This document shows, one piece after another, positions 26,276 to 35,414 of a DNA stretch of 64,000 bases (positions are counted from its first letter, which is position 1; each line of letters starts with the position of its first letter). Below the pieces are notes generated by a model. It saw only the letters and a program-made list of their open reading frames with translations. It was not told the DNA's origin and made no database searches. Source of the DNA: Mesorhizobium sp. WSM3860 (GTDB lineage Bacteria > Pseudomonadota > Alphaproteobacteria > Rhizobiales > Rhizobiaceae); assembly GCF_002294995.1 (NCBI RefSeq), contig NZ_NSGF01000023.1, positions 18,227 through 82,226 of the forward strand, written 5' to 3'. Both the position numbers and the translations under genes were made by a program.

Positions 26276-27129
26276 ACTAGGCCGACTTCCTTGCGAAACC
26301 GCGCCAGGCGCAAGGCGAGCGCTCCGGGATTCTCATCGGCGACGAAGTGCCCGCTATCAGGAATGATGTCGCCCTCGACATTGGAGAGGCCGGCGGCCTT
26401 CAAGCCATTGAGGTAATCGGTGATCTCGCCGGTCTCGGCTGCGCCCCTGAGGCAGAGCACCGGCGTATCGATCGGGCTTGCCGGCGGAACGGCATTGGCC
26501 TTGGCGTCCTCGGAAAAGGCGCGGTACCAGTCGAAGCCCGCCTTGAGGCTTTCCGGCCGCGAGTAGGCCTTGGCGTAGATGTCTCTTGCCTCGGCCGGGA
26601 TAGCGGATTTTTCCTTCGACAGGGTGTCGAAGAAGAAGTCGAAATAGGCGCGCTCGTGACGCCCAACCAGCAGTTCCGGGAGAGCAGGAACCGCGTGGAA
26701 GGCGAAGTGCCAGAGGTTTGGATTGCGGATGACCTTGTCCCACGGCGCCACGCCCGGAACCACAACATCCATGATCGCGGCGGTGGAGAGGATTTCGGGA
26801 TGGTTGCGCAAAAGCGCGAAGACGATCTGGCCGCCGACATCATGGCCAGCCACTATAACTTGTCGCAGGCCGCAGGCTTCAATCAAGGCCGCTATCACCC
26901 TGGCCAGATCGGCTTTCTCGCCGGTTTTGCGCGTCCCTTGCGAGCCGCCTATACCCGGCAGGTCCGGCGCGATCACGCGCTGATCGGTGGCCAGCCGACC
27001 GATCACGTTCTCGAAGGCATGGGAACTTTGAGGCCAGCCGTGGAGCAGCACGAGGCCGGGCGCATCCCGTGGTCCGGCTTCTCGGATCGCAATGGTCAGT
27101 CCTTCAACCACGATGCTGGAAGGTTCCAT
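26272..27129 (-). CDS. Alpha/beta hydrolase, epoxide-hydrolase/dehalogenase-like
   Basis: A 285-residue alpha/beta-hydrolase-fold enzyme. The oxyanion motif HGWPQSSHAF lies near residue 30. The nucleophile elbow GHDVGGQ (about residue 96) carries Asp rather than Ser, as in epoxide hydrolases and haloalkane dehalogenases. The catalytic His is in DSGHFVADENP (about 262). A cap domain lies between about residues 130 and 210. Its physiological substrate cannot be deduced. It is transcribed toward the exporter array, convergent with the small helical protein. Confidence 0.88.
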   Translation of the reverse strand: MEPSSIVVEGLTIAIREAGPRDAPGLVLLHGWPQSSHAFENVIGRLATDQRVIAPDLPGIGGSQGTRKTGEKADLARVIAALIEACGLRQVIVAGHDVGGQIVFALLRNHPEILSTAAIMDVVVPGVAPWDKVIRNPNLWHFAFHAVPALPELLVGRHERAYFDFFFDTLSKEKSAIPAEARDIYAKAYSRPESLKAGFDWYRAFSEDAKANAVPPASPIDTPVLCLRGAAETGEITDYLNGLKAAGLSNVEGDIIPDSGHFVADENPGALALRLARFRKEVGLV

Positions 27130-27219
27130 CGCCCGGCTTCCATCTGTCCGATCGCTCCGACCGACAGAACTAGGCGGGAATCGGTCCGGGGACAGGCCTG
27201 GCCTCTCGAATAAGCCGGA

Positions 27220-27564
27220 TCACTCCAGCCATTCGGTGATGAAGCTGCCGTTCTCGTGGATGTCGGTGGTCTCGAGCGGACCGGGGCCGAGATTGGTGAA
27301 TTTGTGCGGCGTGTCTGCCGGCACGATCAGAATTTGGCCTGCGGTAGCCGTTATCTGCCGGTCGCCGACCGTGAACAGGCCGGTGCCGGAACGGATGACG
27401 AAGATCTCCGCGTAAGGATGCTTATGCAGACGCGGGCCGCCGCCGATCTCGGGCTGATAGTTGAAGATCAGGCAGGAGTTGGAGCCAAATGCGCCGCATT
27501 GCAGCTCGCCTTGCCAACGGTCGGGCGTGCTCGCCCATCTGTCGCGGTCGATGACATGCGCCAT
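27220..27564 (-). CDS. Cupin-domain protein
   Basis: A 114-residue single-domain cupin. The first cupin motif is LHKHPYAEIFVIRSGTG (about residues 46-62), with HxHx(n)E metal ligands, and the second is VPADTPHKFTNLGPG (about 81-95) with its His. It is probably a metal-binding small enzyme or ligand sensor; these motifs alone do not tell. It stands alone on the minus strand, 313 bases from the divergent petA start. Confidence 0.88.
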   Translation of the reverse strand: MAHVIDRDRWASTPDRWQGELQCGAFGSNSCLIFNYQPEIGGGPRLHKHPYAEIFVIRSGTGLFTVGDRQITATAGQILIVPADTPHKFTNLGPGPLETTDIHENGSFITEWLE

Positions 27565-27877
27565 GGCTCGACAATAGACCGGGCCGGCGGTTGCTGTCGA
27601 GGCAAGCGGAGCTCCGATTTACCGCTGAAGTTAGCGCTATTTAGCGCTGTTCGGTGGCCCGATCATGAAGCCGTGGCGCGGGCCGCGGCATATGCCCGCG
27701 ACAATGTGCCCTTGTGCCTCCGCGCGTCTGGACAAAAACGGGCTTCACGCATAAACGGAACCTCCAAATGCCGGAGCAATTCGCTAGCCTGTTCGCCATG
27801 CGCTGTCGGGCCGGCGCGATTGAGCGGGGACAAGGCTCGGCCGCCGGCACGGAAAGAGGCGAAAGGATCAGGCACCC
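27565..27877. other. Divergent intergenic region between cupin gene and petA
   Basis: No gene is recognised here. The region must hold the promoter of the petABC operon and probably that of the cupin gene. A short direct repeat TTAGCGCT occurs twice about 11 bases apart near 27630-27650. I cannot place promoter boxes with confidence. Confidence 0.4.
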
Positions 27878-28438
27878 GTGAGCGCAACCGATATCCACGA
27901 TCCCAACCGTCGCGATTTTCTCTATATTGCCACCGGCATGGCCGGCGTGGTCGGCGCAGGGGCCCTCGCCTGGCCGTTCATCGACCAGATGCAACCGGAT
28001 GCCTCGACGCTGGCACTGGCTTCTGTCGAGGTCGATGTCTCCTCGCTGCAGCCCGGCAGTTCGCTGGTCGTCAAGTGGCGCGGCAAGCCGGTCGTAGTGC
28101 GCAACCGCACCGACAAGGAAATGAAGGACGGCGCGGCGGTCAGCCTCAACGATCTCAAGGATCCGATCGCCCGCAACGCCAACTTGCCGGCCGATGCGCC
28201 GGCGACCGACGCCAACCGCACAACGCCCGGCAAGGAGGCCTGGATGGTCATGGTGCAGGTCTGCACCCATCTCGGCTGCATCCCGCTCGGCCAGGAAGGT
28301 GATTTCGGCGGCTGGTTCTGCCCGTGCCACGGCTCGGTGTACGATACCGCCGGCCGCATCCGCAAAGGCCCGGCGCCGGAGAACATGGCGATCCCGGTGT
28401 TTAAATTCATTTCCGATACCAAGATCCTTATCGGTTGA
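27878..28438 (+). CDS. petA: Ubiquinol-cytochrome c reductase, Rieske iron-sulfur subunit
   Basis: The Rieske subunit of respiratory complex III (bc1), moving electrons from ubiquinol to cytochrome c1. It is 186 residues with a GTG start. A twin-arginine membrane anchor (NRRDFLYIATGMAGVVGAG, residues 10-28) is followed by the [2Fe-2S] domain: CTHLGC near residue 129 and CPCHGS near residue 148, with both Cys and both His ligands present. It heads the petABC operon, with petB starting 18 bases later. Confidence 0.97.
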   Translation: MSATDIHDPNRRDFLYIATGMAGVVGAGALAWPFIDQMQPDASTLALASVEVDVSSLQPGSSLVVKWRGKPVVVRNRTDKEMKDGAAVSLNDLKDPIARNANLPADAPATDANRTTPGKEAWMVMVQVCTHLGCIPLGQEGDFGGWFCPCHGSVYDTAGRIRKGPAPENMAIPVFKFISDTKILIG

Positions 28439-28455
28439 GGCAGGGGGATATTTCG

Positions 28456-29760
28456 ATGAGCGAGGGACACTCCACCTACACACCGAAAACGGGCCTCGGA
28501 CGCTGGTTCGACGCCCGTATGCCGCTTCCCCGGCTTGTCTATGACAGCTTCGTTGCCTATCCGGTGCCGCGCAACCTCAACTACATGTGGACGTTCGGCG
28601 GCATCCTGTCGATCATGCTGGTGTCGCAGATCCTCACCGGCATCGTGCTGGCCATGCACTACACGTCCGACACCACACTCGCCTTCGATTCGGTCGAGAA
28701 GATCATGCGCGACGTGAATTCGGGGTGGCTGCTGCGCTATCTCCATTCCAACGGCGCCTCCTTCTTCTTCGTCGCCGTCTACATCCATATCTTCCGCGGC
28801 CTGTTCTACGGCTCCTACAAGACGCCGCGCGAGCTGCTCTGGATCCTCGGCTGCATCATCTACCTGCTGATGATGGCCACCGGCTTCATGGGCTACGTGC
28901 TGCCGTGGGGACAGATGAGCTTCTGGGGCGCCACCGTCATCACCGGCTTCTTCAGCGCCATCCCGCTGGTCGGAAACTGGATCCAGGAACTGCTGCTCGG
29001 CGGTTTCGCCGTCGACAATCCGACGCTGAACCGCTTCTTCGCGCTGCATTACCTATTGCCGTTCATGATCGCCGGCGTCGTCGTGCTGCACATCTGGGCT
29101 CTGCATGTCGTCGGCCAGTCGAACCCGACCGGCATCGAGGTCAAGTCGAAGACCGACACCGTCGCCTTCACGCCCTATGCGACCATCAAGGACGCGTTCG
29201 GCATGATCGTGTTCCTGTTTGTCTTCGCCTATTTCGTCTTCTACCTGCCGAACTTCCTCGGCCACCCGGACAACTATACGGTCGCCAATCCGCTGAAGAC
29301 GCCGGCCCACATCGTTCCGGAATGGTACTTCCTGCCGTTCTACGCGATCCTGCGCGCCATCACCTTCAACATCGGACCGATCAACTCCAAGCTCGGCGGC
29401 GTGCTGTGCATGTTCGGCGCCATCGCCATGCTGTTCCTGGTGCCGTGGCTCGACACCTCCAAGGTGCGCTCGGCGGTCTACCGGCCCTGGTATAAGCTGT
29501 TCTTCTGGCTGTTCGTGGCCGACGCCATTCTGCTCGGATGGCTCGGCTCGCAGCCGGCGGAAGGCTCTTACGTGTTCATGGCGCAGATGGCGACGCTGTT
29601 CTACTTCGCCTTCTTCCTGGTCGTCATGCCGGTGCTCGGCCTGATCGAGACGCCGCGGCGCCTGCCGAACTCCATCACCGAGGCTGTGCTGGAAAAGAAA
29701 AACAAGGGGGCCGGCGGGCATCCGGCAGGCGCGGTCAGCGCGCCGGAAACCAAGGGCTGA
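28456..29760 (+). CDS. petB: Cytochrome b of the bc1 complex
   Basis: The 434-residue membrane subunit carrying two b-type hemes and both quinone sites. Heme-ligand histidines are visible in RYLHSNGASFFFVAVYIHIF and ALHYLLPFMIAGVVVLHIW, and the Qo-site PEWYFLPF is intact. About eight to nine membrane helices are present. The start is the ATG of MSEGHSTYTP behind AGGGGG; an upstream in-frame start overlaps petA and was rejected. The C-terminus has a short Gly/Lys-rich extension. Confidence 0.97.
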   Translation: MSEGHSTYTPKTGLGRWFDARMPLPRLVYDSFVAYPVPRNLNYMWTFGGILSIMLVSQILTGIVLAMHYTSDTTLAFDSVEKIMRDVNSGWLLRYLHSNGASFFFVAVYIHIFRGLFYGSYKTPRELLWILGCIIYLLMMATGFMGYVLPWGQMSFWGATVITGFFSAIPLVGNWIQELLLGGFAVDNPTLNRFFALHYLLPFMIAGVVVLHIWALHVVGQSNPTGIEVKSKTDTVAFTPYATIKDAFGMIVFLFVFAYFVFYLPNFLGHPDNYTVANPLKTPAHIVPEWYFLPFYAILRAITFNIGPINSKLGGVLCMFGAIAMLFLVPWLDTSKVRSAVYRPWYKLFFWLFVADAILLGWLGSQPAEGSYVFMAQMATLFYFAFFLVVMPVLGLIETPRRLPNSITEAVLEKKNKGAGGHPAGAVSAPETKG

Positions 29761-29779
29761 GAATCTGAGGGGATTTGGC

Positions 29780-30634
<855 letters not shown>

Positions 30635-30660
30635 GCCGCGATCGGTCGAACACCTTCGAG

Positions 30661-30683
30661 GGGCGCCGCAAAGGCGCCCTTTT
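30661..30683 (+). terminator. Rho-independent terminator of petABC
   Basis: A 7-bp perfect GC stem GGGCGCC/GGCGCCC with loop GCAAA and four Ts, 26 bases after the petC stop. Confidence 0.85.
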
Positions 30684-30772
30684 CATATTTCCGGACCGCT
30701 TTGATCCGGCCATGTCACATGGCTGTCATTGCGCATGGCGATCCTGCGTTGCCCACCTCAAAGGATCATCCC

Positions 30773-31468
30773 ATGAAAAGACTTGCGCCGCTTGCAGCCG
30801 TGGTGCTGCTTCTTGTCGCCAGCTCGGCAGTCCGCGCCGAGGACGCTCAGCCCTTCGTCACCAACAAGGACATCGACCTGACGATGATCCTGCCGCCGCC
30901 GCCGGCCAATGACTCGGCCGAGACCAAAGCAGAGCTCGGCGAGGTACTGACCCTGCAGGTGACGCGAACTCCCGAAATGGAAAAGCGTGCCGTCGCCGAT
31001 GCGGAAGAGGATGTGTGGCGCTTCGCCGATGTCATGGGACCGAAATTCAGCAAGGAGACGCTGCCGAAGTTCAGCGCCTTCTTCGACCGCGTGGTGGCGA
31101 CCGAAGGTGCGGTCGTCGATCCTGCCAAGGACGTCTGGAAGCGTCCGCGTCCGCATCAGCTCAGTGATCTGGTCAAGCCCGCGGTGAAGCTGTCGAATTC
31201 AGGTTCCTGGCCGTCGGGCCATGCGACGGTCGGCACCATGATGGGCATCATCCTGTCCGACATGGTGCCGGAGAAGCGGGCCGAGATCATGGCCCGCGCG
31301 GCCGATTATGCCCATAACCGCGTGGTCGGCGGCATCCATTATCCGTCGGATGTCGAGACGGGCAAGATTTCCGGCAGCGTGATCGCAGCGGTGCTGCTCA
31401 GCCGGCCCGATTTCAAGGCCGAGTTCGAAGTGGCGCGGTCCGAGCTGCGGTCCGACCTCGGCATGTGA
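30773..31468 (+). CDS. Periplasmic PAP2-type acid phosphatase (class A, PhoN-like)
   Basis: A 231-residue exported phosphatase. The signal peptide MKRLAPLAAVVLLLVASSAV...RAED is cut near residue 23. The three PAP2 phosphatase motifs are KRPRPH (about residue 124), SWPSGHA (about 146) and NRVVGGIHYPSD (about 183). It has the soluble class A layout, with no membrane helices beyond the signal. It should release phosphate from organic esters in the periplasm. It lies after the petC terminator, so it is a separate unit with its own terminator downstream. Confidence 0.9.
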   Translation: MKRLAPLAAVVLLLVASSAVRAEDAQPFVTNKDIDLTMILPPPPANDSAETKAELGEVLTLQVTRTPEMEKRAVADAEEDVWRFADVMGPKFSKETLPKFSAFFDRVVATEGAVVDPAKDVWKRPRPHQLSDLVKPAVKLSNSGSWPSGHATVGTMMGIILSDMVPEKRAEIMARAADYAHNRVVGGIHYPSDVETGKISGSVIAAVLLSRPDFKAEFEVARSELRSDLGM

Positions 31469-31494
31469 CCCGCCCGCCACCGACGTTTCTGCAA

Positions 31495-31516
31495 GGGCGC
31501 CATGGGGCGCCCTTTT
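31495..31516 (+). terminator. Rho-independent terminator after the PAP2 phosphatase
   Basis: A 7-bp stem GGGCGCC/GGCGCCC with loop ATGG and four Ts, 26 bases after the stop. Its stem is the same as that of the petABC terminator 830 bases upstream. Confidence 0.85.
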
Positions 31517-31673
31517 CGATTGCGGCGCCGGCACGGGAGCAAGGCAGGCGATGCCGATCGTTTGCCGGATGCGCTTGTCTCCCGGGCTCCATCGCGGTAG
31601 CCGTTGTTGGTTGCGTTGCGCCGGGCGCGCCGACGCCGTTATACCCGACAGCCGGACACGCGGAGCTCGTCTC

Positions 31674-32219
31674 ATGAAACCCTCGCTCGAAGACACGCTG
31701 CTTGCCGCCATCCGCACCATTCCGGATTACCCCAAACCCGGCATCCTGTTTCGCGATATCACGACGCTGCTCGGTGACGCTCGCGCCTTTCGCCGCGCCA
31801 TCGACGAGCTGGTGCATCCTTACGCCGGGCTGAAGATCGACAAGATCGCCGGCATCGAGGCGCGCGGCTTCATCCTGGGCGGCGCAGTGGCGCACCAGCT
31901 TTCGGCGGGTTTCGTCCCGATCCGCAAGAAGGGCAAGCTGCCTTACGAGACCGTGCGCGTCGCCTACAGCCTCGAATATGGTCTGGACGAGATGGAGATG
32001 CACAAGGACGGCGTCTCGCAAGGCGAGAAGGTGATCCTGGTCGACGATCTGATCGCCACCGGCGGCACGGCGGAGGCGGCCGTCAAGCTGCTCAGGCAGA
32101 TCGGCGCCGACATCGTCGCCGCCTGCTTCGTCATCGACCTGCCGGATCTCGGCGGGCGCCAGAAGCTGGAAGCGCTCGGCGTGCCGGTGAGGACGCTGAT
32201 CGGTTTCGAGGGGCATTAG
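31674..32219 (+). CDS. apt: Adenine phosphoribosyltransferase
   Basis: A 181-residue purine-salvage enzyme making AMP from adenine and PRPP. The family markers are IPDYPKPGILFRDITTL (about residues 16-32), GIEARGFILGG and the PRPP-binding loop VILVDDLIATGGTA (about 120-133). The start ATG gives the usual length. A heptanucleotide repeat begins only six bases after its stop, so there is no room for a conventional terminator before the repeat. Confidence 0.97.
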   Translation: MKPSLEDTLLAAIRTIPDYPKPGILFRDITTLLGDARAFRRAIDELVHPYAGLKIDKIAGIEARGFILGGAVAHQLSAGFVPIRKKGKLPYETVRVAYSLEYGLDEMEMHKDGVSQGEKVILVDDLIATGGTAEAAVKLLRQIGADIVAACFVIDLPDLGGRQKLEALGVPVRTLIGFEGH

Positions 32220-32224
32220 GCAGT

Positions 32225-32317
32225 GGTGAATGGTGAATAGGGAATAGGGAATAGGGAATAGGGAATAGGGAATAGGGAATAGGGAATAGGGAATAGGGAA
32301 TAGGGAATAGGGAATAG
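32225..32317. repeat. Heptanucleotide tandem array (GAATAGG)n
   Basis: Eleven perfect GAATAGG units run from 32235 to 32311, followed by a partial unit. They are preceded by two copies of the related heptamer GGTGAAT (32225-32238). The array lies just downstream of apt. A simple repeat this regular should vary in copy number between strains. Confidence 0.95.
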
Positions 32318-32386
32318 TCAATAGTGAAGCTCGGTCTCAATGAAGAGCGTCCGCGCCCATTGCTTACTACTTACTACTCACTACTT
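32318..32386. other. Spacer between two heptamer arrays
   Basis: About 70 bases containing degenerate TTACTAC-like repeats (32364-32386) that run into the second array. No gene is seen. Confidence 0.6.
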
Positions 32387-32442
32387 ACCATTCACCATTC
32401 ACCATTCACCATTCACCATTCACCATTCACCATTCACCATTC
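32387..32442. repeat. Heptanucleotide tandem array (ACCATTC)8
   Basis: Eight perfect ACCATTC units. Read on the other strand they are GAATGGT, the same heptamer as the GGTGAAT pair at 32225-32238, so the two arrays sit as an imperfect inverted pair. The array reaches 16 bases into the end of the convergent MaoC-like gene and supplies its stop codon. Confidence 0.95.
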
Positions 32443-32906
32443 ACCTTCACCAGCACCGCGCTGTCGAACTCGATGACCTTGTCGCCGGTGGAGTCAAAAC
32501 CTTCGGAACGCAGCGTGAGCAGGCTCCAGCCGGGGCGGCCGGCGAGGGGACGGTGGGCAAGCGCTGTGCGGGTGAAGGTCACGGTCTCGCCGGCATAGAC
32601 CGGCTTCAGCCATTTGAGATTGCGAAACCCGGGCGAGGGGCCGAATTCGGGCTGCGGGCCCGGACCGGTCCAGCGTACGCCCTCGGTCTCCATGCGCTTT
32701 TCGAGGTTGTATTTCATCCATGTGGCGGCGGTGTGCCACCCGGAGGCGCAGAGCCCGCCAAGCACGCTTTTCGTCGCCGCCTCCTCGTCGACATGGAAGA
32801 TTTGCGGATCGTATTTCCTGGCGAACGCCTTGATCTCGTCCGCTTCGAATTTGTGCGAGCCGAGCGTGACGGTTTCGCCGATCAGGAAATACTCGTCGAG
32901 GGTCAT
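32427..32906 (-). CDS. MaoC-like dehydratase-fold protein (second of a pair)
   Basis: A 159-residue hot-dog-fold protein starting MTLDEYFLIGETVTLGSH. The hydratase-type region HVDEEAATKSVLGGLCASGW (about residues 41-60) resembles the MaoC/(R)-hydratase active-site segment, with Asp and His positions altered from the textbook D..H motif. Its start overlaps the stop of the upstream homologue (ATGA). The final residues VNGEW and the stop are encoded by the heptamer array. It probably acts on an acyl-CoA, perhaps as a heterodimer with its neighbour; the substrate is unknown. Confidence 0.87.
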   Translation of the reverse strand: MTLDEYFLIGETVTLGSHKFEADEIKAFARKYDPQIFHVDEEAATKSVLGGLCASGWHTAATWMKYNLEKRMETEGVRWTGPGPQPEFGPSPGFRNLKWLKPVYAGETVTFTRTALAHRPLAGRPGWSLLTLRSEGFDSTGDKVIEFDSAVLVKVNGEW

Positions 32907-33364
32907 GCCGCGGCCTCGCGGGTCAGGAACATGCCGGTGTTCTCCAACTCGAACACGCATTCGCCGCGCTGGTTGAACAACTCGCTGCGCATGCTGACCA
33001 AGCCGAGCTGAGGCCTCGATTTGGACTGGCGCTTGGTAAGCACGGTGACCTTGCCGGTGAGCCGGTCGCCGGCCAGAACCGGCTTCTTCCATTTCACAAG
33101 CTCGATGCCGGGCGAACCTTGCGAGGTCGAATCGAGCAGGAAGGCGTCGCACAGCATGCGCATGAACATCGCGCAGGTATGCCAGCCCGAAGCCGAAAGC
33201 CCGCCCAGGATGCTGGCCTTGCCGGCCGCCTCGTCGAGATGCATCGGCTGGGCATCGAATTCGCTGGCGAATTCGATGATCTCGTCAGCACTGACAGTCT
33301 TGCTGCCGAGGTCGAGCGAGGCGCCCTCGACGAAATCCTCATAGGCCCAGGTCTTTCCTGTCAT
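32903..33364 (-). CDS. MaoC-like dehydratase-fold protein (first of a pair)
   Basis: A 153-residue paralogue of the following gene, starting MTGKTWAYEDFVEGASLDLG. The core segment MHLDEAAGKASILGGLSASG matches the partner's, and both continue with an ELVKWKKPVLAGDRL-type strand. Two adjacent single-hot-dog proteins of this kind often form one active dimer. A longer frame to 33409 exists, but the ATG at 33364 fits the family N-terminus. It follows ychF on the same strand with a gap of about 100 bases. Confidence 0.87.
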   Translation of the reverse strand: MTGKTWAYEDFVEGASLDLGSKTVSADEIIEFASEFDAQPMHLDEAAGKASILGGLSASGWHTCAMFMRMLCDAFLLDSTSQGSPGIELVKWKKPVLAGDRLTGKVTVLTKRQSKSRPQLGLVSMRSELFNQRGECVFELENTGMFLTREAAA

Positions 33365-33468
33365 GTCGGCAATCCGGTTGACGAATGCGTCATCCCCAAG
33401 GTCGGGCATCCCGGATGACGGCCCGGGGCAATTTGGTCAAGTGATTTCTGGTAAGCCAGCCAAGCCGA

Positions 33469-34572
33469 TCAGGTGTTGAACTTGAACAGCATGATGTCGC
33501 CGTCCTGGACGACATACTCCTTGCCTTCGTCGCGCGCCTTGCCGGCTTCCTTGGCCGCCACTTCGCCGCCGAGCGTGACGAAGTCGTTGTAAGAGATCGT
33601 CTGGGCGCGGATGAAGCCGCGTTCGAAGTCGGTGTGAATGACACCGGCCGCTTGCGGTGCCTTGTCGCCCTTGTGGATCGTCCAGGCGCGCGTCTCCTTC
33701 GGCCCGACGGTGAAATAGGTGATCAGGTGCAAGAGCTCGTAGCCGGCGCGGATCACCTTGTTGAGGCCCGGCTCATCAAGGCCGATCGAGGCGAGGAACT
33801 CCATTTCCTCCTCGTCGGAAAGCTGGGCAACTTCCGCCTCGATCGCCGCCGAGATCACCACCGTGCCGGCGCCCTGCGAGGCGGCCATTTTCTCCACCGC
33901 CTTTGTGTGCTCGTTGCCGGTGGCAGCGTCCGCCTCAGCGACGTTGCAGACATAGAGCACGGGATGCGATGTGAGCAGGTTCAGGCCCTGCAGGATGCGC
34001 AGATCCTCCGCCGCGATGCCATTGAGGAGGACGCGGGTCGGGCGGCCTGCCTGCAGCAATTCGAGCGCCGCCTCCATCATCGGCAGAACGGTCATTGCTT
34101 CCTTGTCCTTGCCGGCGGCGCGCTTGCGGACCTGCACGATGCGGCGCTCCAGGCTTTCGAGATCGGCGAGCATCAACTCGGTCTCGACGGTCTCGGCGTC
34201 GGCGACCGGATCGATGCGGCCCTCGACATGGGTGATGTCGTCATCCTCGAAGCAGCGCAGCACATGCACGATGGCGTCGACTTCGCGGATGTTGGCGAGG
34301 AACTGGTTGCCCAGCCCTTCGCCCTTGGAGGCGCCGCGCACCAGTCCGGCAATGTCGACGAAGGAGATGCGGGTCGGGATGATCTCCTTCGACTTGCCGA
34401 TCGCGGCGATCTTCTGCAGCCGCGGGTCCGGAACCGCGACCTCGCCGGTGTTCGGCTCGATGGTGCAGAAAGGATAGTTGGCGGCCTGCGCGGCGGCCGT
34501 CCTGGTCAACGCGTTGAACAGCGTCGACTTGCCGACGTTGGGCAAGCCAACGATGCCACATTTGAAACCCAT
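33469..34572 (-). CDS. ychF: Redox-regulated/ribosome-associated ATPase YchF (OLA1 family)
   Basis: A 367-residue Obg-family P-loop protein that prefers ATP. The G1 motif is GLPNVGKSTLFNALT (residues 8-22), G3 is DIAGLVRGASKGEGLGNQF, the NxxE replacement of NKxD is in YVCNVAEADAATGN, and the C-terminal TGS-like domain ends VQDGDIMLFKFN. It is full length. It follows pth and rplY on the same strand, the usual rhizobial order. Confidence 0.97.
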   Translation of the reverse strand: MGFKCGIVGLPNVGKSTLFNALTRTAAAQAANYPFCTIEPNTGEVAVPDPRLQKIAAIGKSKEIIPTRISFVDIAGLVRGASKGEGLGNQFLANIREVDAIVHVLRCFEDDDITHVEGRIDPVADAETVETELMLADLESLERRIVQVRKRAAGKDKEAMTVLPMMEAALELLQAGRPTRVLLNGIAAEDLRILQGLNLLTSHPVLYVCNVAEADAATGNEHTKAVEKMAASQGAGTVVISAAIEAEVAQLSDEEEMEFLASIGLDEPGLNKVIRAGYELLHLITYFTVGPKETRAWTIHKGDKAPQAAGVIHTDFERGFIRAQTISYNDFVTLGGEVAAKEAGKARDEGKEYVVQDGDIMLFKFNT

Positions 34573-34666
34573 GTTCGTCCGGTCCTATTGGGAATTCGAG
34601 ATTTGGTGAGGGCTATGGGCGAAAGCGCGGACGATCGTCAAGCCCTTGGCATGATCGTTTGGGCGC

Positions 34667-35389
34667 TCAGTCTTTTCCGAACAGCTTCTTCAGCATCGCG
34701 GCCATCGGCCCGCTCTCGGGAACCTTCGCCGGAGGCTGCTGCGCGCGGGCCTGGCGGATATGGCTCTGCTGTTTTGGCGCCTTGGGCGGCGGCCGATCGT
34801 CCTCGCCGGTCGGCACGAGCTTTTCGCGCAGCGCCAGCGTGATGCGGTTCATGAAGGAGTTGTCGTCGCCCATGGCCAGCAGTCCGGCGTCCTCGGCGAT
34901 CGCGTCGAGCAACACGTCGAGCCATTCACGGTCGGCCTTGGCGAAATCGCCGAGCACATGCCCGTGCACCATCTCTTTGACGCCGGGATGGCCGACGCCG
35001 ATGCGGACCCGGCGATAGGCATTGCCGACATGCTGGTCGAGTGAGCGGATGCCGTTGTGGCCGCCGGAACCGCCGCCGACCTTGACCCTGAGCTTGCCGG
35101 CGGCAAGGTCGATCTCGTCGTAGAAGACGGTGAGGGCAGCGGCATCGAGCTTGTAGAAGCGCAACGCCTCGCCGACCGACTGGCCGGATAAATTCATGAA
35201 GGTCTGCGGCTTGATCAAAAGGATCTTCTCGCCGCCCAGCGCGCCCTCGGCGATCAGGCCCTGGAACTTCTTCGACCAGGGCGAAAAAGAATGGCGGCGG
35301 GCAATCGCGTCCGCCGCCATGAAACCGACATTGTGTCGGTTGTTCTGATATTTCGCGCCCGGATTGCCGAGGCCTGCAAAGACAAGCAT
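34667..35389 (-). CDS. pth: Peptidyl-tRNA hydrolase
   Basis: Releases peptides from peptidyl-tRNA. The 240-residue protein has the N-terminal GLGNPGAKYQNNRHNVGFMA with catalytic His near residue 21, and later DEIDLAAGKLRVKVGGGSGG and NGIRSLDQHVG. A 45-residue Pro/Lys/Gln-rich tail extends past the typical 195-residue core, as in other Rhizobiales. It is 25 bases downstream of rplY. Confidence 0.97.
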   Translation of the reverse strand: MLVFAGLGNPGAKYQNNRHNVGFMAADAIARRHSFSPWSKKFQGLIAEGALGGEKILLIKPQTFMNLSGQSVGEALRFYKLDAAALTVFYDEIDLAAGKLRVKVGGGSGGHNGIRSLDQHVGNAYRRVRIGVGHPGVKEMVHGHVLGDFAKADREWLDVLLDAIAEDAGLLAMGDDNSFMNRITLALREKLVPTGEDDRPPPKAPKQQSHIRQARAQQPPAKVPESGPMAAMLKKLFGKD

Positions 35390-35414
35390 CGTCGTCTCCT
35401 GGCGCCGAGAGAAA

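Noticed and set aside
32225..32442. A CRISPR array
   Set aside because: The units are seven-base simple repeats without spacers, and no cas genes are present.
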